Below are positions 36,114 to 45,033 of a stretch of 64,000 nt of DNA, one piece after another (the stretch's first letter is position 1; each line of letters starts with the position of its first letter). Source of the stretch: RDXT01 sp033765305 (lineage in GTDB: Bacteria > Bacteroidota > Bacteroidia > J057); assembly GCA_033765305.1 (NCBI GenBank), contig JANRID010000070.1, positions 3,051 through 67,050 on the forward strand. Direction: 5' to 3'. A program made the translations under genes and the position numbers. The notes under the pieces were generated by a model. It did no database searches and was not told the DNA's origin. It was given only the letters and a program-made list of their open reading frames with translations.

Positions 36114-37514
36114 TCAGCGGCGCAGCCGCGCTTCCAGCGCCGCTGCCAGCTCCGCCGGAGCCGGCAGCTGGCCCCAGAGGATGCCATCTCCGATGACCGC
36201 TCGTATCACCGCCGGGTCCTGAGAGGGCAGTGCCGTGCCTGCGGCCTCCGCATGCCGGCGCATGCGGTCCAGCAGATGCGGTGGCTCCTGCAAGCCCGGC
36301 GCATCGGGGCTGTCGAGCGTGCGGCGCAGCAGCGCAGCCCACACTTCCAGCATCCGCAGCGGCCAGCGGCCGGTGTCCGCATGCCGCTGCACCAGCGCCG
36401 GCAGCAGCCGCGTCCGGAACTTGACAAGCGAATTCGCCGCAATCTGCTCCAGCCGGTGGCTGACAGCCGGGTTGCTGAACCGCTCCAGCACCGCATCCGC
36501 ATAGGCGCGCAGCGATTCCGGGGCCTGGTCCGGAATGGAGGGCAGCAGCTCCTCCGAGATCAGCACCCGCAGCCAGGGGCCCAGCACGGGATGCGCCGCC
36601 GCTTCGCGCACGGTGCCGATGCCCGCAGGCAGCCCCATGAGCGCCAGCGCCGTATGCGCGCCGTTCAGGATGCGGACCTTGCGCGTCTGATACGGTCGGA
36701 TGTCCGGAGCGAAGAGCACTTCATACCCGCTGAGCTGCGCCGGAAAGCGCGCCTGCACCTGCGCATCGCCCTCGATGGCCCAGAACAGCCAGGGCTCGGC
36801 GGCGGTCAGCAGCGCATCCCGGCAGCCGAGCTCCTGCCAGCAGGCTTCGGCATCTGCCGGGAAGCCCGGCACAATCCGGTCCACGAGGGTATTGCAGAAG
36901 GTGTTGCGATGCAGCACCCAATCCGCGAACGCATCTCCCAGCCCCCAGTCGGCGGCGTGCCGCAGGATGCATGCGCGGAGCAGGCTGCCATTTTCCTCCA
37001 CCAGCTCGCAGGGCAGGAAGATCAGGCCTGATTCCGGGCTTCCCTGGAAGGCGGTGAAGCGGCGGTGGAGGAAAGCAGCGATCCGGGCGGGAAAGGCCGC
37101 AGGCGGCGGATCTTCCGTCAGGGGGCCGGGCACATACCGCAGGCCGGCTTCGGTAGTATTGGAGATGCAGATCTGGAGATCCGGATGAGCAGCCAGCGCC
37201 AGGAACTGCCGGTAGTCGCGGGCAGCGCTGCCCTGAGGCCGCAGGCAGCGGATGCGCTCATAGCTGCGGATGATCTGACCCTGCCGGATACCGGCAGTCA
37301 GGACAGTAAAGCAGCCGCCCTGCTGCGCCAGGAGGTCGATGTTTGCCGTGCCATTGGGCTGAAACACAGCGGCTTCGCAGGGCCAGATGCCCCGGTCGTT
37401 CAGAGCCTGGAGGACCGGGCCGGCAAATGCGCGCAGAAAGGCGCCTTCGCCGTATAGCAGGACGCGCAGCGGGGCCGGGGCTGCGGGGGGCGGGCAGTGG
37501 AGCAGAGGCAGCAA
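36114..37514 (-). CDS. uxaB: UxaB-like tagaturonate reductase (mannitol dehydrogenase family)
   Basis: 466 aa long-chain mannitol-dehydrogenase-type NAD(P)-dependent oxidoreductase. It has an N-terminal nucleotide-binding fold (VLLYGEGAFLRAF), SNTTEAGL at the substrate side, and KVRILNGAHTALALMG with the catalytic Lys. Length and order match altronate oxidoreductase (UxaB, tagaturonate to altronate, hexuronate catabolism). The first available start is TTG 37514; no ATG fits. UxaA or UxaC are not in the window, so the call rests on sequence pattern. Confidence 0.75.
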   Translation of the reverse strand: MLPLLHCPPPAAPAPLRVLLYGEGAFLRAFAGPVLQALNDRGIWPCEAAVFQPNGTANIDLLAQQGGCFTVLTAGIRQGQIIRSYERIRCLRPQGSAARDYRQFLALAAHPDLQICISNTTEAGLRYVPGPLTEDPPPAAFPARIAAFLHRRFTAFQGSPESGLIFLPCELVEENGSLLRACILRHAADWGLGDAFADWVLHRNTFCNTLVDRIVPGFPADAEACWQELGCRDALLTAAEPWLFWAIEGDAQVQARFPAQLSGYEVLFAPDIRPYQTRKVRILNGAHTALALMGLPAGIGTVREAAAHPVLGPWLRVLISEELLPSIPDQAPESLRAYADAVLERFSNPAVSHRLEQIAANSLVKFRTRLLPALVQRHADTGRWPLRMLEVWAALLRRTLDSPDAPGLQEPPHLLDRMRRHAEAAGTALPSQDPAVIRAVIGDGILWGQLPAPAELAAALEARLRR

Positions 37515-37649
37515 AGCAGATACCGGCTATGCAGGGCCTGCAGGATGCAGGCCTGCAAGATAGGCACCAGCCGGCAGCGGGAAAAGCGGCGGATCGCGCA
37601 TCGGCGGGCGGGCTTCTCCATCCGGTATTTTCTCCGTAGTATTGGCCTG

Positions 37650-38798
37650 ATGGAATGGCATACGTTGTTTGAGCCGCCGGAGGCGGCGGCACCGGCTGCG
37701 GCAGGCACGCTGGGAGCCTCTGTGCTGCCGCCGGAGGACTGGGAGTCGGCGGATGTGATCCTGTACGGCTGCCCGGAGCAGGAAGCGGAAGCCGCAGGCG
37801 CCGGCGAAGCAATCCGCCGCTGCCTGATGGCACTCGCCGCGCCTGCCGGGGAGCTGAAGATCTGCGACCTGGGCAGCATGCGTCCGGGCAGCAGCCCGGA
37901 AGCCGACGAGGAGCGCCTGGCGCTGGCCGCTGCCCGCCTGGCAGCAGCGGGCAAGATCCAGCTTCCTATCGGCGGCAGCTCCGCCCAGCTGTTCGGGCTG
38001 TTTCTGGCCTTCGAGGACCTGGGCCAGCCGCTCGACTACGTCCATGCCGACCGGAGCCTCGGGCTGTACCCGCCCGGAGAAGCGCCCGCGCGCGAAACGG
38101 TCAACCACCGGATCCTGCACTACGGGGGCCGCAGCCTGCAGGGATTTACGCAGCTGGGCTGCCAGCGCTATTTTGCGCCGGAGGCCCAGCTTCAGCTGCT
38201 GCGGGGCCGCCACTTTGCGGCGCTGCGCTACGGCGAGCTGGCCGCACATCCCGAGTCTGCCGAAGCCTGGCTTCGCATGGCCGATCTGTGCGCGATTTCG
38301 CTGCGCAGCGTGCGCTTCGGCGATGCGCCCGGAAGCGCAGGGCCGGCGCCGGCCGGATTCACCGCCGCCGAAATCTGCCGCATTGCCCGATATGCAGGCC
38401 TGGGATTCCAGTGCCGCTGCCTGATGGTCGCGGACTACTGGCCCGCAGCCGACCTGCGGGAACAGACGGCGCTGCTCAGCGCGATGATACTCTGGCATTT
38501 CCTTGAAGGGCTTGCCATCCGCCAGCCCGAGTTTCCCGGCACGGAAGCAGAACGCAGCCGCTACCGCCGCTATTCCGTGCACCTCCGGGCCGGCACCGGC
38601 TCGATCGAGTTTTTCGAGCATCCCATCTCCGGCCGCTGGTGGATGGAGGTCCCCTGGCCCGATACCCTGGGCGGCCCGGCGCCTGCCTTCCGCCTCGTGC
38701 CCTGCACGCAGGAAGACTGCCTGACTGCGCAGCAGGACGAGATCCCGGAGCGCTGGTGGCTCTATTTCAACCGCATGCAACAATCGCCCGGCACATGA
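37650..38798 (+). CDS. Arginase/formiminoglutamase-fold protein with degenerate metal site
   Basis: 382 aa. The ureohydrolase scaffold is visible: DVILYGCPEQ, LPIGGSSAQLFGLFLAFED (equivalent to the GGDHS strand) and LDYVHADRSLGL. The Asp/His ligands normally clustered in DAHxD and SxDxD are largely missing (SSAQL for DHS; ADRSLGL for DAHLD), so hydrolase activity is doubtful. The Bacteroidota formiminoglutamase-like group is the nearest I can name. ATG 37650. Its stop overlaps the next gene's ATG (ATGA), so translation is coupled to the MlaF-like ATPase, an unexpected partner. Confidence 0.65.
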   Translation: MEWHTLFEPPEAAAPAAAGTLGASVLPPEDWESADVILYGCPEQEAEAAGAGEAIRRCLMALAAPAGELKICDLGSMRPGSSPEADEERLALAAARLAAAGKIQLPIGGSSAQLFGLFLAFEDLGQPLDYVHADRSLGLYPPGEAPARETVNHRILHYGGRSLQGFTQLGCQRYFAPEAQLQLLRGRHFAALRYGELAAHPESAEAWLRMADLCAISLRSVRFGDAPGSAGPAPAGFTAAEICRIARYAGLGFQCRCLMVADYWPAADLREQTALLSAMILWHFLEGLAIRQPEFPGTEAERSRYRRYSVHLRAGTGSIEFFEHPISGRWWMEVPWPDTLGGPAPAFRLVPCTQEDCLTAQQDEIPERWWLYFNRMQQSPGT

Positions 38799-39556
38799 TC
38801 GAGTTTCAGGGCGTCGGCAAATCCTTCGGAGGCCAGCAGGTGCTCCGCGAGGTATCCTGCATCATCCCCGACGGCGCGAAAGCGTGCATCATCGGCGGGA
38901 GCGGATCAGGCAAATCGGTGATGATGAAGCTGCTGCTGGGGCTGGAGCACCCGGATGCCGGCAGCATCCGGATCGACGGTGCCGATACCAGCACCTTCCG
39001 CCCTGCGGAATGGCAGGCCATGCTGGCGCAGTTCGGGGTGGTATTCCAGGGCGCAGCGCTGTTCGATTCGCTGACGGTCCTCGAAAACGTCGGCATCCGG
39101 CTGTATGAAGCCGGCGGCACGCCGCCGCAGGCGATCCGCGCAGCGGTGCTGGACGCGCTGGAGCGGGTAGGGCTGGGCGAGGCCCAGCTGCACAAATACC
39201 CCTCGGAGCTGTCGGGCGGCATGCGCAAGCGCGTGGGCATTGCACGGGCCATCCTGCAGCGCCCCCGCTACCTGGTGTACGACGAGCCTACCACCGGGCT
39301 GGACCCTGTCAGCTCGCTCCTCATCGACAGCCTGATGCAGGAGCTCGCCCGCGAGCCGCACCGCACGTCGATCATCATCACGCACGACATGGCGACGGTG
39401 GAGCTGCTTGCCGATCTGGTGATCATGGTGGCCCACCAGCGCCTGCATTTCACCGGGCCGCCGGAGGCGTTTTTCGCCTCAGACGACCCGGCGGTCCGGA
39501 ATTTCCTCGCGCGCGGACGGCACACCGGGCTTACTTCCAGCGCTGAAACTGAATAG
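38795..39556 (+). CDS. MlaF-like ABC transporter ATP-binding protein
   Basis: 253 aa ABC ATPase. Walker A GGSGSGKSVMM, Q-loop VVFQGAALFDSLTV, signature LSGGMRKRVGIARAI, Walker B YLVYDEPTTGLDP, and H-loop ITHDMATV. The GMRKR signature and FQGAALFDSLTV point to the MlaF/Ttg2A group that drives phospholipid transport between membranes with MlaE and MlaD; neither gene is adjacent, so partners must lie elsewhere. It starts on the ATGA overlap with the arginase-fold gene and ends 26 bp inside the convergent gene at 39531. Confidence 0.85.
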   Translation: MIEFQGVGKSFGGQQVLREVSCIIPDGAKACIIGGSGSGKSVMMKLLLGLEHPDAGSIRIDGADTSTFRPAEWQAMLAQFGVVFQGAALFDSLTVLENVGIRLYEAGGTPPQAIRAAVLDALERVGLGEAQLHKYPSELSGGMRKRVGIARAILQRPRYLVYDEPTTGLDPVSSLLIDSLMQELAREPHRTSIIITHDMATVELLADLVIMVAHQRLHFTGPPEAFFASDDPAVRNFLARGRHTGLTSSAETE

Positions 39557-40466
39557 CCGCTTCCGGCAGCGCCAGAAACGCCGTGTGCTCCAGCCCGATC
39601 CGCTGCGGAACCAGCGCCACGATCTTGAAGTCCGTCTGCTCGTAGAGCCGGCAGACCGCGTCGAAGTCATAGGACGGAATGAGGCGGAAGTCGCGGCCCG
39701 GCTGCTTGCGGCGCAGGTAGTCGCGCACCTTCTCGAAATCCACGGCATTGGCTGTCAGCCCTTCGGGGTCGAGCGGCAATGCGATTTCGAAGAACGAGCC
39801 CAGCTCGCTGATGCTCGGCTCGAAATGGTCGCAGATCCACCCGACCTTGTTCAGGTTGATGTGCAGCGACTTGAGGTTGTTGAACTCGATCAGGCCGCGC
39901 TTGATCCGCGAGCCGCTCCGCATGGCCTGCATGCAGGAGTACATCATCAGGTAATAGCCCAGGTTTTTGCCTTTCAGCTCCTCGGAAACGGCCAGCCGCA
40001 GGGTAAAGGACGTTTTTTCGGGTGTATCGTAGCCCTCCTCGAAGATCGTGCCCTGCACCTCGCCTGCTGCATCCTCCAGCACGACGCCGTGGCCGTAGGT
40101 GCGGAAGCGGTAGAGGTCGAAGGCGCAGATCTCGTCGGCGAGGCGGGGCGGATAGCGCCGGTGCAGGAACCGCCGGATCGCCGGGGTGTCTTTGTCCTCG
40201 ATCAGCTTGACCCGCAGCTGATGCTGCTGCACGATCACGTGAATCGCGCCGCACCACCGGTCGGCAAACTCCAGCTTGTCCCGCCACGAGACCGGGAGGG
40301 TCTTGACGGCGGGATTGCAGATTTCCGGGGGTTTGCGGAAGAGCAAGGGAGCGCCTTCGCCGGGCGGGCGGTAGGATTCGTTCTTGATCTTGCGGAGGAA
40401 CGAATTCATCTGAAACGAAAGGAAGGGGTAGTACTTATCCGGTTCCGGTACTGCCTGCGCCATCAT
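39531..40466 (-). CDS. GNAT-like acyltransferase-fold protein
   Basis: 311 aa. LRLAVSEELKGKNLGYYLMMYSCMQAMRSG resembles the acetyl-CoA binding A motif (here KGKNLGYYL), and the flanking strands fit a GNAT fold with a C-terminal extension (YEQTDFKIVALVP). The exact family is not recognised. Starts MMAQAVPEP at tandem ATGs 40466/40463. Its end overlaps the MlaF-like gene by 26 bp (convergent). Confidence 0.6.
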   Translation of the reverse strand: MMAQAVPEPDKYYPFLSFQMNSFLRKIKNESYRPPGEGAPLLFRKPPEICNPAVKTLPVSWRDKLEFADRWCGAIHVIVQQHQLRVKLIEDKDTPAIRRFLHRRYPPRLADEICAFDLYRFRTYGHGVVLEDAAGEVQGTIFEEGYDTPEKTSFTLRLAVSEELKGKNLGYYLMMYSCMQAMRSGSRIKRGLIEFNNLKSLHINLNKVGWICDHFEPSISELGSFFEIALPLDPEGLTANAVDFEKVRDYLRRKQPGRDFRLIPSYDFDAVCRLYEQTDFKIVALVPQRIGLEHTAFLALPEAAIQFQRWK

Positions 40467-40893
40467 ATTCCCTGGTAGATTATCGGTGTTTCCCTATGTA
40501 TGCTCCGTGAATTTACACGCGGAGGATAATTTTCCAAATGACGCAATCCGCTGCGGCAGCGGTACCGGGGCCATTACAGGGCAGCCGGGATGTAATAGAA
40601 GCAGGCAAAGTGGCGCAAAAATCTGCGCAGCGGAGGCCGGGCAGGCAGACATCCGCCCGGAGAGGCCGCATTCCGGACGGGGCCGGAGCATCCGGGCGCC
40701 GGAACAGCCGGGGCGTCCGAAAGATCCGCAGGACAGAAATACCCGCGCTTTTCATGGAAACTGGCCGGGCCGGAAAGCTGGCAAACGTTTGATCAGACCC
40801 GGCATTCATTGCCGGAAGCTGCATAATCCGCAGGGATTGCAGCAAAATCGGCGATTAAACAGATGTGTTTTTGAATTATTGATAAATTTTTAG
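40467..40893. other. Intergenic stretch, no gene seen
   Basis: About 430 bp upstream of amt. An open frame across 40486-40893 has no family resemblance, an odd composition and no start context, and I do not accept it. The AT-rich 3' end is the amt promoter region. Confidence 0.5.
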
Positions 40894-40915
40894 ATCAAAA
40901 TTTGATTTTATCAAA
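40894..40915 (+). promoter_or_regulatory. Operator-like inverted repeats upstream of amt
   Basis: Three alternating half-sites: ATCAAA-A-TTTGAT-TTT-ATCAAA, 41 bp before the amt ATG. TTGAT/ATCAA half-sites are FNR-like in sequence, but the spacing (1 and 3 bp) differs from the 4 bp of FNR boxes. A regulator is inferred, not identified. Confidence 0.4.
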
Positions 40916-40955
40916 ATCTATCCCCTCATTTGTATCATATTTAACTACAAGGCCT

Positions 40956-42335
40956 ATGATTGACAGAAAACTCTCCATCATCCCTTTTGCAGTACTCATC
41001 CTGATCAATGTCCTGGCGCTTGTACTGACCGCTAATCCTGCATCTTTTTCTACTGCAGAGATTAATGCGGGCGATACAGCCTGGATGCTCGCTGCAAGCG
41101 GGCTGGTACTGCTTATGACCCCCGGGCTTGCCTTCTTTTATGGCGGCATGGTCAACGCAAAGAACGTCATCTCCACGATGTTCCAAAGTTTCATGGCGAT
41201 GGCCGTGGTCAGCGTGCTCTGGGTGGTCGTCGGATTCAGCCTTGCTTTCGGCGATTCGATCGGAGGCTTTGTAGGCAATCCGCTCACATTCCCTTTCTTT
41301 AACGGCGTCATGGACGGCGCGCCCTGGTCGCTGGCACCTACGGTTCCGCTGATGCTCTTCGCGGTGTTCCAGCTGAAATTCGGGATCATCACCCCCGCGC
41401 TGATCACCGGCGCCTTTGCGGAGCGGATCAAATTTGTCTCCTATACCCTCTTCATCGTCCTCTGGAGCCTGCTGATCTACGCGCCCCTGGCGCACTGGAC
41501 CTGGCATCCGGACGGTTTCCTCTTCAAGCTGGGCGTGCTGGACTTCGCCGGCGGCACGGTGGTGCACATGTCGGCAGGCTGGGCTGCCCTGGCCAGCGCC
41601 ATGTACCTGAAGCAGCGCAAGACCTACCAGGAGCAGATCGTGCATCCGCCGGCCAACGTGCCCTATGTGCTGCTCGGCACGGGCCTGCTCTGGTTCGGCT
41701 GGTTTGGCTTCAACGCCGGCTCCGCCTTCGGCGCCAACGGCCTCGCCGCCTCCGCCTTCGCCACGACCAACACCGCCTCCGCTGCTGCGGGCCTGGCCTG
41801 GATCCTGTTTGATGCCGTCAAAGGGAAAAAGCCCTCCGCGCTCGGATTCTGCATCGGCGCGGTGGTGGGCCTGGTGGCCATTACGCCTGCCGCAGGCTTT
41901 GTCACGCTCCCTGCCAGCATTTTCATCGGCACGGCTGCCGGCCTGGTCAGCAACTTCGTCGCACATCTGCGCTCCAAGACCAATCTGGACGATACCCTCG
42001 ACGTATTCCCCTGCCACGGGGTGGGCGGCATGGTGGGCATGCTGATGACCGGCATCTTCGCTACGCCGGCAGTCAATGCAGCCCTGGCTCCGGAAGGCGC
42101 CGAGCCCATCAAAGGGCTCTTCTACGGCGGGGTGGGCCTTTTCGTAAGCCACCTCATCGCGCTGGTCGCCGTATCGGCCTTCGCATTCCTGGGCTCCTTC
42201 GCCATCCTCAAGCTCACCGACCTGATCTCCCCGCTGCGGGTGCCCGCCTCGGAGGAAACCGACGGCCTGGACCTGAGCCAGCACGACGAAAGCATCGTCT
42301 ACAATACCCTCGTGGAGGAAAAGACTCCTGTATAA
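40956..42335 (+). CDS. amt: Ammonium transporter (Amt/MEP/Rh family)
   Basis: 459 aa, eleven membrane helices. Diagnostic features: LAFFYGGMVNAKNVISTM (first signature with the gating Phe and Asn), AHWTWHPDGFLF, DFAGGTVVHMSAGWAALA with the first twin His, and DVFPCHGVGGMVGMLMTG with the second twin His. ATG 40956 is used; an in-frame extension to 40902 has no membrane-protein character. No PII (glnK) gene lies next to it, which is unusual for amt. A perfect terminator follows. Confidence 0.95.
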   Translation: MIDRKLSIIPFAVLILINVLALVLTANPASFSTAEINAGDTAWMLAASGLVLLMTPGLAFFYGGMVNAKNVISTMFQSFMAMAVVSVLWVVVGFSLAFGDSIGGFVGNPLTFPFFNGVMDGAPWSLAPTVPLMLFAVFQLKFGIITPALITGAFAERIKFVSYTLFIVLWSLLIYAPLAHWTWHPDGFLFKLGVLDFAGGTVVHMSAGWAALASAMYLKQRKTYQEQIVHPPANVPYVLLGTGLLWFGWFGFNAGSAFGANGLAASAFATTNTASAAAGLAWILFDAVKGKKPSALGFCIGAVVGLVAITPAAGFVTLPASIFIGTAAGLVSNFVAHLRSKTNLDDTLDVFPCHGVGGMVGMLMTGIFATPAVNAALAPEGAEPIKGLFYGGVGLFVSHLIALVAVSAFAFLGSFAILKLTDLISPLRVPASEETDGLDLSQHDESIVYNTLVEEKTPV

Positions 42336-42363
42336 TTCCATCTCAGCAAATCCCGACTATCTG

Positions 42364-42391
42364 ACAGGCGGCCTTCAGGGCCGCCTGTTTT
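42364..42391 (+). terminator. Rho-independent terminator of amt
   Basis: A perfect 10-bp stem (ACAGGCGGCC / GGCCGCCTGT) with loop TTCAG is followed by TTT, 29 bp after the amt stop. Confidence 0.85.
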
Positions 42392-42420
42392 GGTATAGGG
42401 AAATCTGCTAGCTTCGGGGC

Positions 42421-42969
42421 ATGGACCGCCGTCTGTTTCTGGGCATCGCCCCTGACGAAGCCACTTCGCAGCAGCTTCGGCGCTATGCCGCACTGGCGCA
42501 GGAGCGCGTGGAGGCCAGCTGGATTCCCGAGGAATCCTGGCATATCACCCAGTACTTCTTCGGTGCCGTGCAGGAGGAGGTGCTGCCCAACCTGCGAGCG
42601 ATGCTTCGGCTGATTATCAGGCCTTTCCAGCCTTTCGGCCTGGAGTTCGAAGCCTTTGCCCTTGCGCCGCCGGGCCGCGCGCCGCGCATGGTCTGGGCGC
42701 AGTACCGCAAGCAGCCGGACTTCCGGCTGCTGTCCAGCCGCATCGATGAAGCGTACCGGCCCATCCAGCCCCTGCACCAGGCATGGCGCAGCCCGCTGCC
42801 CCACCTGACGCTGGCCCGCCTGCAGGCGCCGCCTGCGCGTCCCCTCCCCTACCCCGAAGCCGGCGGACGGCCCGGCCGGCTTCCCGTCCGGGAGCTGATT
42901 CTCTGGGAATCGGAACTGCGGCCCGAAGGGTCCGTGTACACCCCCCTGGACCGGTATCGGCTCGGCTGA
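42421..42969 (+). CDS. thpR: RNA 2',3'-cyclic phosphodiesterase
   Basis: 182 aa of the 2H phosphoesterase family. The two HxTx motifs are HITQ (in ESWHITQYFFG) and HLTL (in LPHLTLARL). The N-terminus RRLFLGIAPDEAT and VWAQYRK in the middle match ThpR (LigT), which opens 2',3'-cyclic phosphates on RNA in vitro. Convergent with the EEP gene, stops abutting. Confidence 0.9.
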   Translation: MDRRLFLGIAPDEATSQQLRRYAALAQERVEASWIPEESWHITQYFFGAVQEEVLPNLRAMLRLIIRPFQPFGLEFEAFALAPPGRAPRMVWAQYRKQPDFRLLSSRIDEAYRPIQPLHQAWRSPLPHLTLARLQAPPARPLPYPEAGGRPGRLPVRELILWESELRPEGSVYTPLDRYRLG

Positions 42970-44229
42970 TTACCAGGAAGGTATGACCAGCCTGAGGCTC
43001 GCGCTGCGTCCGGCGGCATCTTCGGCCCGGAGCACGTAGAGCCCCGGAGCCAGTGCCTGCGCATCCCATTCCCAGGCGCCGGCAGATGCCTCCACCGACG
43101 CTTCCCGCAGCAGCCGGCCCGAGAGGTCCAGGAGGCGCAGGCGCAGGCGGCCGCCTGCCGGATGATCCCAGCGCAGCGCGAGCCGGGAGCCGGAGGCTGG
43201 CTCCGGGGCCCAGATCCGGAATGCCGGCAGCATCTCCGCCGCCGGCGTCGCCCCGGACGCCTGCAGGCTCACCACCACCGGCAGGTGGTCGGAGGTGCGG
43301 CGGAGGTTGATGCAGACGGTGGAAGGTACGGTGGAATTGCCGGTGCAGGGAAGCTCGCTGTCGTAGCTGGTGCCGGGATTGCCAAGGGCGCGGTAGGTGC
43401 CGGGCACGATGCCGAAGCCGTCCTCGCCGTTCATGAAGGCCCGGCTCGCGAGGATAAAGTCGAAACGGTCGTCCATGCCGCCAGCGGAGCCGCAGTCGGT
43501 GGAGCTGCTGCGGGTGGACTGGGTATGCACTGCCGCATGGGCGGGGCCGGTCCAGCCGGAAGCCTTGCCGGCCGGATCGCGGAAGCGCAGGGCGGTATCC
43601 GGATGGAACACCAGCGTCTGAAATGCGGCCTCGCTGGCCGCGCCGACGTTGAGATCGCCGAAGAGGAGCACATGCTTGCCGGCATGGGCGGCCATCCAGT
43701 TCATGACGGCCTGCGCGGAGAAGTTGCGGTCGCTGACGTCCGAAGCGTTGTCGCCGGCTTTAAGGTGGGCCAGCAGACAGGTAAAAAACAGCGTATCCGC
43801 ACCGGGCCGCCGCTCCGGCCGGATATACAGGGTGTAAGCCGTAATATCGCGGATGCCGCTGTTGGGCAGCACCTGCACGCGTTTGAGGCCGAAGAGCGCG
43901 GTATTGTAGAAGAGCTGATTGACCCGGTCGGAGCCTGCGCTGTTGGTAAACCCGGCGGCAGCCATCTGGGTGGTATAGGTGCCGAAGGACAGCTGGCGGA
44001 TGCCGTTGGTATAGCCAAGTTCGGGCGCCAGTTCGTTGACAGCCAGCAGATCCGGGCGGTAATGGTCGAGGATGCTGCCGAGCCAGCCGTACTTGTCGAG
44101 GATGTTGACCGAGCCGCAGGGCAGGCCGAAGGCCAGCAGGTTGTACTGCATGGCTTTGATCGTAAGGGTCTGGGCGGGCGAAACCTGCAGCCCGGCGAAT
44201 AAGGCGGAGATACACAGCAACCAGCGCAT
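42970..44229 (-). CDS. Secreted endonuclease/exonuclease/phosphatase-fold protein with T9SS tail
   Basis: 419 aa. Signal peptide from ATG 44229 (MRWLLCISALFAGLQVSPAQ). EEP fold landmarks are MQYNLLAFG, LLAVNELAPE (catalytic Glu region), CLLAHLKAG, HVLLFGDLNV (Asp-x-Asn), and RRTSDHLPVVVSL (SDH). This makes a metal-dependent phosphodiesterase, perhaps a DNase; the substrate is unknown. The tail (LLDLSGRLLREASVE ... GLYVLRAEDAAGRSASLRLVIPSW) is a T9SS-type sorting domain. It suggests extracellular nuclease or phospholipase activity. Confidence 0.85.
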   Translation of the reverse strand: MRWLLCISALFAGLQVSPAQTLTIKAMQYNLLAFGLPCGSVNILDKYGWLGSILDHYRPDLLAVNELAPELGYTNGIRQLSFGTYTTQMAAAGFTNSAGSDRVNQLFYNTALFGLKRVQVLPNSGIRDITAYTLYIRPERRPGADTLFFTCLLAHLKAGDNASDVSDRNFSAQAVMNWMAAHAGKHVLLFGDLNVGAASEAAFQTLVFHPDTALRFRDPAGKASGWTGPAHAAVHTQSTRSSSTDCGSAGGMDDRFDFILASRAFMNGEDGFGIVPGTYRALGNPGTSYDSELPCTGNSTVPSTVCINLRRTSDHLPVVVSLQASGATPAAEMLPAFRIWAPEPASGSRLALRWDHPAGGRLRLRLLDLSGRLLREASVEASAGAWEWDAQALAPGLYVLRAEDAAGRSASLRLVIPSW

Positions 44230-44344
44230 CGGCAAGGGTTTAGGCGGTAAATTCAGCCTTTCCGGCATGATCAACAAATTTCGCGCGGATTAAGTTACAT
44301 ACCAGCGGGCAGGGTTCTGCCCATTTCAGACAACAGCCGAAGTC

Positions 44345-44821
44345 ATGACCTCTTCACTCAACTCCATCGGACTGGACGCCCAAGGCTCCAGGGTCCTGGC
44401 AAGCAAGCTCAATCAGCTGCTGGCCAACTATCAGGTGTTCTACATGAATGTGCGCGGGTTTCACTGGAACATCCGCGGGGAGAAGTTCTTCGAGCTGCAC
44501 GCCAAGTTCGAGGAGCTGTACAACAACCTGCTGCTCAAGGTGGACGAAGTCGCCGAGCGGGTGCTGACGCTGCAGCAGACGCCGCTGCACGCCTACACGG
44601 ACTATCTGGCGCAGTCGGCGGTGAAGGAAGTCCGCGATGTGAACAGCGGCCGCGAAGCGATCGCCCATATCCTGGATGCGTTCCGCGAGGTGCTGGTGCT
44701 GCAGCGCGAGCTGCTGGCGCTCTCGGCCGGGACCGGCGACGAGGGCACCAATGCGCTCATGAGCGACTACATCCGCGAGCAGGAGAAGCTGGTGTGGATG
44801 TATTCGGCGTATCTGCAGTGA
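44345..44821 (+). CDS. dps: Dps/ferritin-like DNA-protecting protein
   Basis: 158 aa. The inter-subunit ferroxidase ligands are present: GFHWNIRGEKFFELHAKFEELYNNLLLKVDEVAER contains the His, and the Asp/Glu of the site; the four-helix fold ends IREQEKLVWMYSAYL. Twelve-subunit Dps shells oxidise and store iron and shield DNA. Codon use is like the neighbours. Confidence 0.92.
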   Translation: MTSSLNSIGLDAQGSRVLASKLNQLLANYQVFYMNVRGFHWNIRGEKFFELHAKFEELYNNLLLKVDEVAERVLTLQQTPLHAYTDYLAQSAVKEVRDVNSGREAIAHILDAFREVLVLQRELLALSAGTGDEGTNALMSDYIREQEKLVWMYSAYLQ

Positions 44822-44832
44822 GATTGTGTCCG

Positions 44833-44873
44833 CCTGGCGCAGCGCAGGCCCTGACAGGCGGCGCTGCGCCAGG
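44833..44873. terminator. Terminator-like hairpin after dps
   Basis: A perfect 13-bp stem (CCTGGCGCAGCGC / GCGCTGCGCCAGG) with a 15-base loop, 11 bp after the dps stop. There is no T-run, so it may instead be a mRNA-stabilising hairpin. Confidence 0.5.
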
Positions 44874-44975
44874 ACTGGCCCCCCCAACTTATCCACAGCC
44901 CCAATATCCCGCCCTGGCCTGCGTTCAACAGGTTCGGTTTCCGGCCGCAGGCCCGCACACGTGGAAAAATTCCCC

Positions 44976-45005
44976 TTGGCGGCTTGCCGAAAACCTGTAT
45001 CTTTT
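44976..45005 (+). promoter_or_regulatory. Bacteroidota-type promoter of phoH
   Basis: TTG at 44976-44978, a 19-bp spacer, then TATCTTTT at 44998-45005 (seven of eight positions of TAnnTTTG), 28 bp before the phoH ATG. Confidence 0.6.
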
Positions 45006-45033
45006 ACCTTGAAACGCACGCTGGAGAATCTGT

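Noticed and set aside
40486..40893. A 135-residue plus-strand open frame
   Set aside because: No family resemblance and odd composition; the region is treated as intergenic.
44889..44897. A perfect DnaA box TTATCCACA
   Set aside because: A single copy with no AT-rich unwinding element or dnaA/dnaN neighbours, so not a replication origin.
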